A model generated the notes under the pieces. The model made no database searches. It had not been told where the DNA came from and saw only the letters and a program-made list of their open reading frames with translations. A stretch of DNA of 56,765 nucleotides from an uncultured Acetatifactor sp. (GTDB lineage Bacteria > Bacillota > Clostridia > Lachnospirales > Lachnospiraceae), in contig CAJUGL010000018.1 of the NCBI GenBank assembly GCA_910586515.1, positions 1 to 56,765 of the forward strand, given 5' to 3'. Every line of letters starts with the position of its first letter. The first letter of the stretch is position 1. The translations under genes were made by a program, and so were the position numbers. Shown one piece after another: positions 50,045 to 56,765 of the stretch.

Positions 50045-51139
50045 TCAACAATTAGATGCTTCGTATTTTTCGCTCTGCGCTCTGATCAGCTCGGCATCCT
50101 CGAAATAGTTTATCCGCATGGCCCTCTTTACCTCGCTCAGTGTCCGGGCGGCCTCCTCCCTGGCTCTGTCGCTGCCCTTCCGCAGTATGTCATACACTGC
50201 CGGAATATCCTTCTCCAGCTCCTTCCTTCTGTTTCGGACAGGCTCCAGTATCTCCTGCATAATATTCACCAGGAATTTCTTTACTTTCACATCTCCCAGT
50301 CCGCCCCGCTGATAGTGCGCTTTCAATTCATCCAGGTCTGTATAATCCGGCAGATAGCGTCCGAAATGCTCAGGTCTGCAGAAAGCATCCAGATAGATAA
50401 ACACCGTATTGCCCTCCAGATGCCCCGGATCGCTGACCTGCAGATGCAGCGGGTCCGTATACATACTCATCACCTTGGCGCGGACTTCGTCCGCAGTGTC
50501 CGCCAGATAGATACAGTTGCCCAGCGATTTGCTCATCTTTGCCTTTCCGTCAATACCCGGCAGCCTCTTACTGGCCTCGTTTTTGGCCAGAAACGCCTCC
50601 GGCTCCACCAGAACCGGCGCATACACAGTATTGAACTTATGCACGATCTCCCTGGTCTGTTCAATCATGGGCAGCTGATCATCCCCCACCGGAACCGTCG
50701 TCGCCTTAAAAGCCGTGATATCCGCCGCCTGGCTGATGGGGTAAGTAAAGAATCCCACCGGAATACTGGCCTCAAAATTGCGCATCTGAATCTCGCTCTT
50801 TACGGTGGGATTCCTCTGCAGCCTTGCCACAGTCACCAGATCCATATAGTAAAAAGTCAGCTCGCAAAGCTCGGAAATCTGAGACTGAATAAACATACAG
50901 GATTTGGCCGGATCAAGCCCGCAGGACAGATAATCCAGCGCCACCTCAATAACATTCTGTCTCACTTTCTCCGGCTCCTCGATATTGTCCGTAAGCGCCT
51001 GTGCATCCGCAATCATGATAAATATCTTGCGATAACTCCCCGAATCCTGCAGCTCCACCCGGCGCCGCAGAGAGCCTGCATAATGTCCCACATGAAGCCT
51101 TCCCGTAGGCCGATCTCCTGTCAAAATAATTTTTTCCAT
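50045..51139 (-). CDS. trpS: Tryptophanyl-tRNA synthetase
   Basis: Charges tRNA-Trp. 364 aa, class I. The HIGH-type motif is GRLHVGHYAG and the KMSKS motif is KAKMSKSLGN; VGDDQLPMIEQTREI lies in the catalytic core. GGAAG precedes the ATG. Its leader has two copies of a 24-bp hairpin rather than a T-box. The cognate tRNA-Trp gene is 20 kb away. Confidence 0.96.
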   Translation of the reverse strand: MEKIILTGDRPTGRLHVGHYAGSLRRRVELQDSGSYRKIFIMIADAQALTDNIEEPEKVRQNVIEVALDYLSCGLDPAKSCMFIQSQISELCELTFYYMDLVTVARLQRNPTVKSEIQMRNFEASIPVGFFTYPISQAADITAFKATTVPVGDDQLPMIEQTREIVHKFNTVYAPVLVEPEAFLAKNEASKRLPGIDGKAKMSKSLGNCIYLADTADEVRAKVMSMYTDPLHLQVSDPGHLEGNTVFIYLDAFCRPEHFGRYLPDYTDLDELKAHYQRGGLGDVKVKKFLVNIMQEILEPVRNRRKELEKDIPAVYDILRKGSDRAREEAARTLSEVKRAMRINYFEDAELIRAQSEKYEASNC

Positions 51140-51204
51140 ACCTGCTTCCTCCCTGTTTTCCGTACCTTATTTAGTTCCTTAATTTCTCTTTTTCTCCATT
51201 TCAC

Positions 51205-51284
51205 CTGATCAGAAATTCCGCTGATCAGATTCTCTTCTTTATCATACTGCATAATACTGCCTGACCGGAAATTCCGCTGGTCAG
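51205..51284. repeat. Duplicated 24-bp hairpins in the trpS leader
   Basis: CTGATCAG-AAATTCCG-CTGATCAG (51205-51228) and CTGACCGG-AAATTCCG-CTGGTCAG (51261-51284), 56 bp apart. The ends of the two differ, but each copy keeps its own pairing through changes on both sides. Both lie between the trpS promoter and start codon. Confidence 0.75.
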
Positions 51285-51302
51285 ACTCTTTTCCTTCAAT
51301 AT

Positions 51303-51330
51303 ATTATAGCATGGATTTTGTGACAGGCAA
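51303..51330 (-). promoter_or_regulatory. trpS promoter
   Basis: TTGCCT (51325-51330), 16-bp spacer, TATAAT (51303-51308) on the minus strand. A ~160-nt leader follows. Confidence 0.6.
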
Positions 51331-51344
51331 ACATTTTTATAATT

Positions 51345-54272
51345 TTATTTGCGCGCAGTTTGCGTGCTATGGGCGAACCGTCCCGAGCGACTGCTTTCAT
51401 CCCTTTGTCTGCCGGAAAGCAGTACCATCACTTCATGAGCCAGAAGCGGAGCTGCCGCCAGGGCGCTCAGCCGAATCCACTCTCTGCCGGACAGAGGCGA
51501 CGTGCCGAAGGCATTGATCAGGAACGGCGCCTCTGTCACCGCGGCCTGCAGCAAAAATCCCACGATACAGGCAGCCACCATCAGTTTGTTTTCCAGGTGC
51601 TTCATTCGAAAAAAGGATTTATGGACATCGCGCATCCCCACCGCATGATAAAGCTGAGACATGCCCAGCACCGTGAACGCATAGGTCTGTGCTTTTGCCA
51701 GCACGGACGGATTCCGCAGCAGACCGGAAATATTCCATATGCTGATTTTCAGCCCGCTGACCTGAAGCAGTGCGCAGGGCAGCATCAAAAAGGCGGTAAG
51801 GCTGACGGCCGCAATTAACAGCCCGTAAAAACAGGTGCAGGAAAACCCTCCTCTGGCAAAGAGACTTTCTTTCGCCTTCCTGGGAGGCTGCCCCATCAGA
51901 CTGTCTCCGTCGTTTTTATCCACCCCCAGGGCCAGCGCCGGCAGAGAATCCGTGATCAGGTTTATCCAGAGGATATGACTGGATTTCAAGGGAGCAGGCA
52001 GCCCGCATATCACCGCCAGGAACATGGTAACGATCTCCCCCAGATTGGATGAGAGCAGGAAAATAACGGATTTTCGTATATTTTCATATACCCCTCTCCC
52101 CTCCTCTATGGCCCGGCGGATGGTGGCAAAATTATCGTCCGTCAAAATCATATCCGAAGCCTGTCTTGCCACGTCCGTGCCCGCCAATCCCATGGCTATG
52201 CCGATGTCGGCCTTTTTCAGGGACGGGGCGTCGTTCACGCCGTCTCCGGTCATGGCCACAATCTCTCCTCTGCACCGGAACCCCTCCACGATCCGCACCT
52301 TCTGCGCCGGGGAAACCCTGGCAAATACTCTGATATTGTCGATTTTTTCCGCCAATTCTCCGTCGGACAGATCCCCCAGTTCCTCTCCCGTCATGCACTG
52401 GTCCGCACGCTCCGCAATCCCCAGCTTCCTGCCTATGGCGAATGCCGTGTCCACATGATCGCCGGTTATCATTACCGTCTTTACTCCAGCCCTGCGGAAA
52501 TCTTCCACCGCCCTGGCCGCCTCCGGCCTGGCGGGGTCCCGCATGCCTGCCATGCCGAGAAAAACAAGATCTTCCTCCCTGGCCTCTCTGTCTCCCGTTC
52601 TCATGGCCACAGCCAGGGTACGCAGAGCCTCCCCCGACAGTTCCCTCAGCGCCTCCCGCAGCTGTCTGCGGATACGTTCATCCATTCTGACAATTCCCGC
52701 TCCGGTATAAATCCGCGTGCATCGCTTCAGCACTTCGTCCGGAGCCCCCTTTGTATAGGACACTGTCCCATACGTTCCGCCCCCTTGAATTAAACGTTTT
52801 CCCGATACATTGTCCACGGATAAGGAATGTCCGGATATCTCCGCGGCTCTCAGCTCGCCGTAACTTTCCCCGGCGGATATCCTCTGCCCTGCTCTGCGCC
52901 TTTCTCCCGCTGCCCAGCCAGATGTGTTTCCCGGGACCTGGTTTTTCGCTCCCTTCCCGCAGGCAGCCACTTTGGCAGCCGTCTCTTCGTCCCGCCTGTG
53001 GAGAGTAGTCATCATCTTCCTGTCCGAGTCAAAGCTAAGCTCACTCTGCCTGGGCATCCTCCCTTCCAGATCGCTCTTGCTGATTCCGCTCTCCCACGCC
53101 AGATCAAGCAGGGCCAGCTCCGTCGGATCTCCCGTTCTGCTGTCCGCTTCCGCAACCGCATCATTGCAGAGCGCCAATCCCATATAAAAATCGGGACATA
53201 AGGCCGGACCGCAATCCTCCGCCCTGCGCACTTTGCCGTCCAGCCAGCACTTTTCCACGGTCATGCGGTTTTGGGTCAGCGTGCCCGTCTTGTCCGAACA
53301 CACTACGCTGACTGCGCCCAGAGTTTCCACCGAAGGCAGACGCCGCACAATGGTATTGACCCTCACCATGCGGGTCACGCTCAACGCCAGACATATGGTC
53401 ACCACTGCCGGAAGTCCCTCCGGCACAGCGGCCACGGCCAGAGAAATAGCGGTAATCAGCATCTCCGGCACATTCCGGCGCTGCAGTACGGCAATGGCAA
53501 ACAGCGCTGCGCACAGCAGCAGACTCAGCAGACTCAATATCCTGCCCAACTCCCCCAGCCGTTTCTGCAGCGGCGTCATCTCCTCCTTTGCCTCCGTAAT
53601 CATGGCAGCAATCTGCCCCAGCTCCGTATGCATACCCGTGGCCGTAACCAGCCCCATGCCCCTGCCGTAGGTCACGATCGTGGACATATAAGCCATATTC
53701 TTTCTGTCCCCCAGCGGCAGCTGCCTGCCTTTCTTCCCCACAAAAGCCGAATTCTTTTCCATAGGCAGAGATTCCCCTGTCAACGCGGACTCCTCGATCT
53801 TTAGATTAGAAGACTCCGTCAGGCGCAAATCCGCCGGCACCTGGCATCCGGCCTCCAGGACAACCAAATCTCCCCTGGCCAATTCAGCCGCCGGAATCTC
53901 AGTCCTCCTGCCTTCCCGGATGACCATTGCCCTGGGACTGGTGAGTTTTTTCAGGGACTCAAGGGCCTTCCTCGCCTTGCCCTCCTGCAGCATTCCCACC
54001 ACGGCATTCAGCACTACCACCACACCGATAATGACAGCGTCGCTGACTTCTCTCAACATGACAGAAACTGCCGCTGCCACCAACAACACATAGATCAGCG
54101 GGTCATTCAGCTGCTCCAAAAAAGATTCCGCCGCCGTCTTCTTCCGAGGGGCACGCATTTCGTTCTTTCCCTCCCTGCGCAGACGCTCACCCGCCTCCCG
54201 CACAGTCAGCCCCAAATGTTCATCAACCTGCAATTTCTCCGCTGCCTCAGCAATACTGCATTGTTCAAACAC
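51345..54272 (-). CDS. Calcium-transporting P-type ATPase
   Basis: About 975 aa, P-type IIA/PMR1-like. N-terminal cation-ATPase domain, membrane helices with PEGLPAVVTI (Ca2+-type), the phosphorylated Asp in CSDKTGTLT, TGDGVNDAPSLKKADIG, and the M6 segment NLITDSLPALALG. Exports Ca2+ (or Mn2+) from the cytoplasm. GTG at 54272 is chosen because GGGGAGG lies 7 nt upstream; the longer frame overlaps proA. An insertion of roughly 65 Gly/Arg-rich residues interrupts the nucleotide-binding domain between MMTTLHRRDE and VSYTKGAPDE. Confidence 0.92.
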   Translation of the reverse strand: MFEQCSIAEAAEKLQVDEHLGLTVREAGERLRREGKNEMRAPRKKTAAESFLEQLNDPLIYVLLVAAAVSVMLREVSDAVIIGVVVVLNAVVGMLQEGKARKALESLKKLTSPRAMVIREGRRTEIPAAELARGDLVVLEAGCQVPADLRLTESSNLKIEESALTGESLPMEKNSAFVGKKGRQLPLGDRKNMAYMSTIVTYGRGMGLVTATGMHTELGQIAAMITEAKEEMTPLQKRLGELGRILSLLSLLLCAALFAIAVLQRRNVPEMLITAISLAVAAVPEGLPAVVTICLALSVTRMVRVNTIVRRLPSVETLGAVSVVCSDKTGTLTQNRMTVEKCWLDGKVRRAEDCGPALCPDFYMGLALCNDAVAEADSRTGDPTELALLDLAWESGISKSDLEGRMPRQSELSFDSDRKMMTTLHRRDEETAAKVAACGKGAKNQVPGNTSGWAAGERRRAGQRISAGESYGELRAAEISGHSLSVDNVSGKRLIQGGGTYGTVSYTKGAPDEVLKRCTRIYTGAGIVRMDERIRRQLREALRELSGEALRTLAVAMRTGDREAREEDLVFLGMAGMRDPARPEAARAVEDFRRAGVKTVMITGDHVDTAFAIGRKLGIAERADQCMTGEELGDLSDGELAEKIDNIRVFARVSPAQKVRIVEGFRCRGEIVAMTGDGVNDAPSLKKADIGIAMGLAGTDVARQASDMILTDDNFATIRRAIEEGRGVYENIRKSVIFLLSSNLGEIVTMFLAVICGLPAPLKSSHILWINLITDSLPALALGVDKNDGDSLMGQPPRKAKESLFARGGFSCTCFYGLLIAAVSLTAFLMLPCALLQVSGLKISIWNISGLLRNPSVLAKAQTYAFTVLGMSQLYHAVGMRDVHKSFFRMKHLENKLMVAACIVGFLLQAAVTEAPFLINAFGTSPLSGREWIRLSALAAAPLLAHEVMVLLSGRQRDESSRSGRFAHSTQTARK

Positions 54273-54339
54273 AAAAAAACCTCCCCAAGCTTGTTTGCAT
54301 TGAAAGTCTATGCTTGCGGGAGGCAAAGTATGTCCATAT

Positions 54340-55602
54340 TCAATTGGATGGCCTGACCTGACCGTTTCCGTAGATGATATATTTTGCGCATGTGAGTTCC
54401 CTGAGCCCCATGGGCCCCCTGGCATGCAGACGCTGCGTACTGATCCCGATCTCCGCGCCGAAACCGAATTCCCCTCCGTCCGTAAACCTGGTAGACGCGT
54501 TGACATAGACCGCCGCCGCATCAATTTCGTCAAGAAAACGCTGCGCATTGGCGTAATCCCTTGTAATGATGGCCTCCGAGTGGCCTGTGTTGTAGCGATT
54601 GATGTGGGCTATGGCCTCATCTAAATCCCGTACGGTTTTTACCGAAATTATATAATCCAGATATTCCCTGCCCCAGTCCTCCTCATCTGCGGGCACAATC
54701 TTCCCTTCCGCCGCCATGGCCCGGGCATCCCCCCGCATTTCCACATCCTTTTCGGACAGCCTGGCTGCCGCCATGGGCAGAAATGCGTCTGCCACCGACT
54801 GATGAACCACAAGGGATTCACAGGCATTGCAGACACCTGTGCGCTGAGTTTTTGCATTGAACAAAATCTCTGCTGCCATGTCCAGATCCGCTGATTCATC
54901 CACGTAAATATGACAGTTGCCCGTACCCGTCTCAATGACCGGAACCGTGCTTTCCCGCACCACAGTCCGGATCAGCCCCGCCCCTCCTCTGGGAATCAAT
55001 ACATCCACATAGTCGTTCATCTTCATAAAATGCTCCGTCACCTGCCTGTCCTGGACGGCAATCAGCTGCACTGCCGTTTCCGGAAGACCGCAGTCAAAAA
55101 GAGCTTTCTGCAATACCGCTACGATTACGGCATTCGACATTAAAGCGTCGCTGCCTCCCTTTAAGATCACCGCATTGCCTGCCTTAAAACACAGCCCGAA
55201 GGCATCCGCGGTCACATTGGGCCGGGACTCATAGATTATCCCCACCACCCCCAAAGGCACCCTCTTCTGTCCGATCATAAGCCCGTTGGGCCGCTTTTTC
55301 ATGTTAAAAACTTCTCCCACCGGATCGTCCGCAGCCGCCACCTGCGTCAATCCGTCCGCCATGGACCGGATACGTTCCCCGTTCAGGGCCAGGCGATCCA
55401 AAAGCCCCCGGGACATTCCTTTTTCCTCTGCCCCCTGCAGATCCATCTCATTTGCGGCCAGCAGCACATTCTCATTTTCCACCAGGTATTCCGCCGCCAA
55501 CCGAAGCGCGCGGTTTTTGGCCTCGCTGTCCAAAGTGCGCAGCAGGGCTTCCGCTGTCTTCGCCCGTTTCCCTATTCCTTCCAGATATTCTATATTATTC
55601 AT
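54340..55602 (-). CDS. proA: Glutamate-5-semialdehyde dehydrogenase
   Basis: Second step of proline synthesis, NADPH-dependent reduction of glutamyl phosphate. 420 aa, aldehyde dehydrogenase fold. Catalytic Cys in QRTGVCNACESL; PLGVVGIIYESRPNVT, FKAGNAVILKGG and TGTGNCHIYVD are typical. It lies 69 bp downstream of proB on the same strand. The ribosome-binding site is GGGTG. Confidence 0.96.
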   Translation of the reverse strand: MNNIEYLEGIGKRAKTAEALLRTLDSEAKNRALRLAAEYLVENENVLLAANEMDLQGAEEKGMSRGLLDRLALNGERIRSMADGLTQVAAADDPVGEVFNMKKRPNGLMIGQKRVPLGVVGIIYESRPNVTADAFGLCFKAGNAVILKGGSDALMSNAVIVAVLQKALFDCGLPETAVQLIAVQDRQVTEHFMKMNDYVDVLIPRGGAGLIRTVVRESTVPVIETGTGNCHIYVDESADLDMAAEILFNAKTQRTGVCNACESLVVHQSVADAFLPMAAARLSEKDVEMRGDARAMAAEGKIVPADEEDWGREYLDYIISVKTVRDLDEAIAHINRYNTGHSEAIITRDYANAQRFLDEIDAAAVYVNASTRFTDGGEFGFGAEIGISTQRLHARGPMGLRELTCAKYIIYGNGQVRPSN

Positions 55603-55671
55603 CCTGATTCACCCGTTCTCTCAACATCATTTCGACAGAAACGCCTCTCTGCCAGGAGAATTCCCGTATCT

Positions 55672-56517
55672 CTACATCTCCAGAAAAGCGCCCAGATCAA
55701 AGTCCGCATTTGGTTTTGCCACAAAGAGAGTTCCCTTCCGGGCACCGTCCAGCAGTTCATGAAGAATACCCACATCCCTGCCGTTGGCAATGATCATGTC
55801 TGCCCCGGCTGCTGTGGCGATCTTTGCGCTGACCAGCTTCGTCGCCATGCCCCCTGTCCCCACTTCCGTAACTGTTCCCTTGCCCAGACCCATCATTTCT
55901 TCCGTCAGCTCCTCCACCGTATCAATAAAGCGCGCCTCCGGATTCCTGCGGGGATCATCGGTAAACAGTCCGTCAATATCCGACAGAAGAATAAGCAGAT
56001 CCGCGCGGATCATGGCCGTCACAATTGCCGACAAAGTATCATTGTCGCCGAACTGCTGCAGTTTCTCCAGCTCATAAGTGGATATGGTATCATTCTCATT
56101 GACAATGGGAATCACGCCAAGTTCCAGCAGCTTTTCGAAAGTATTCTGGGCATTCTCCCTGTTTATGGGGTTCAGCATGGTATTCTTTGTCATCAGAATC
56201 TGGGATGCCACATGGTTGTATTCCGAAAACAGCTTCTGATACATCACCATCAGTTTGGCCTGTCCCACCGAGGCGCAGGCCTGCTTGAGAGAAATATCCG
56301 CAGGTCTCTCCCTCAGCCCCAGCGTCCTGCTCCCCACGGCAATGGCCCCGGAACTCACCAGGACTACCTGGATTCCCCGGTTTCGGTAATCGCACAGCTC
56401 CCGAACCAGCTTCTCCAGCTTGATCAGGTCAGTCTCCCCTGTTCCCTCATGGGACAGGGAAGAGCTTCCGATCTTTACCACAATCCTCTTTTTATCCTTC
56501 AATCTGTCTCGTTTCAT
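55672..56517 (-). CDS. proB: Glutamate 5-kinase
   Basis: Phosphorylates glutamate for proline synthesis. About 281 aa, kinase domain only; the C-terminal PUA domain of longer ProB proteins is missing. Visible: VVKIGSSSLSHE, LVSSGAIAVG, NENDTIS, FGDNDTLSA and LLSDIDGLFT, then GTGGMATKL. ATG at 56517 follows GCGGAGA. The frame remains open upstream through the promoter to the window edge, but that part does not resemble ProB. Confidence 0.95.
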   Translation of the reverse strand: MKRDRLKDKKRIVVKIGSSSLSHEGTGETDLIKLEKLVRELCDYRNRGIQVVLVSSGAIAVGSRTLGLRERPADISLKQACASVGQAKLMVMYQKLFSEYNHVASQILMTKNTMLNPINRENAQNTFEKLLELGVIPIVNENDTISTYELEKLQQFGDNDTLSAIVTAMIRADLLILLSDIDGLFTDDPRRNPEARFIDTVEELTEEMMGLGKGTVTEVGTGGMATKLVSAKIATAAGADMIIANGRDVGILHELLDGARKGTLFVAKPNADFDLGAFLEM

Positions 56518-56585
56518 CCTGTCTTCTCCGCAACAGACAGCCCCTCTTCTGCAGGCGTCAATGTATTTTTCCTGAAATCCTCTAC

Positions 56586-56614
56586 AGTATAAACGATAAG
56601 GGCCGTTTTGGCAA
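56586..56614 (-). promoter_or_regulatory. proB-proA promoter
   Basis: TTGCCA (56609-56614), 17-bp spacer, TATACT (56586-56591) on the minus strand. The leader is about 60 nt. Confidence 0.65.
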
Positions 56615-56765
56615 GCCGGAACTATTATGATGTCGCCGTCAAACTCGAACAGCAGCGCAAAGGCCGCCGTCTCGGAATGGGCGTTCTCCACCAATACTTC
56701 ATTACTGTCCGCTTCCTCCTTCAGCACGTCCGTGCGGAAGCTCTCCGGGATCAGCGCCAGTTCCA
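56615..56765 (-). other. Edge region: open frame of unclear status
   Basis: On the minus strand this stretch reads without stops (ELALIPESFRTDVLKEEADS and onward to ENAHSETAAFALLFEFDGDI), in the same frame as proB. It looks protein-like, but the frame would run on through the proB promoter. It may be the end of a neighbouring gene whose stop has been lost or lies in another frame. The window edge prevents a decision. Confidence 0.3.

Noticed and set aside
51140..51344. T-box upstream of trpS
   Set aside because: No T-box core sequence or terminator is present; the leader holds the duplicated hairpins instead.

Overview
The window looks like a chromosomal segment of a spore-forming Lachnospiraceae bacterium (Clostridia). 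Evidence: spoVAD and spoVAE, DUF5688- and DUF5721-type proteins typical of that family, a T-box-controlled cysE, a compact gut-type glucuronide utilisation cluster, and GC-rich coding DNA with AT-rich promoters. Nearly all genes are on the minus strand. Only a soluble chemoreceptor (9278-10627) and a DUF5721-like gene (45063-45563) are clear plus-strand genes. No phage, CRISPR array, transposase or rRNA was seen.

Layout, left to right (transcription mostly right to left). 1-9.1 kb: T-box-cysE; RNA helicase-ispF; GNAT; and an rnhA-rluB-ligA-metA operon. 9.3-12.7 kb: chemoreceptor converging on gdhA, then a small helical protein. 13-16.3 kb: SH3b protein, tRNA-Arg(CCG), DUF5688, efp. 16.3-18.8 kb: yqeG-aroE-aroK/aroQ, where shikimate kinase and dehydroquinase are fused. 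18.8-24.2 kb: GH2 glycosidase, uxuA and uxuB for hexuronate catabolism, with repeats and palindromes in the control regions. 24.5-28.3 kb: purL. 28.3-30.4 kb: TetR regulator, two unknown proteins, tRNA-Trp. 30.5-37.8 kb: radA, clpC with a GntR regulator, a second SH3b protein and a YvyF-like protein. 37.8-41.3 kb: purE-purM-purN-purD. 41.4-45 kb: M29 peptidase, small membrane proteins, pyrE. 45-51.2 kb: spoVAE and spoVAD separated by four genes, a third SH3b protein, trpS. 51.3-56.7 kb: Ca2+-type P-type ATPase, then proB-proA.

The most notable structure is a miniature inverted-repeat element. The intact copy (1310-1449, 140 bp) has 16-bp perfect terminal inverted repeats beginning GTAA and an 8-bp target duplication (ACATCCTC). 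It sits inside the 3' end of ispF and replaces the protein's C-terminus. A second copy at the left edge (1-53) has done the same to cysE, so two unrelated enzymes now end in the same element-encoded peptide VTVQTGR. A 32-bp solo hairpin form lies in the leader of gntR-clpC. The GTAA ends and 8-bp duplication point to mobilisation by an IS66-family transposase (inference; none is present here).

Other points of interest: an AroK-AroQ fusion with a strong internal ribosome-binding site; a second, degenerate AroK-like kinase; 32-bp tandem repeats in the uxuA leader; duplicated hairpins in the trpS leader; a 5'-terminal hairpin in the gdhA leader; an inverted repeat bracketing tRNA-Arg; and a strong promoter followed within about 30 nt by a terminator at 29.7 kb.
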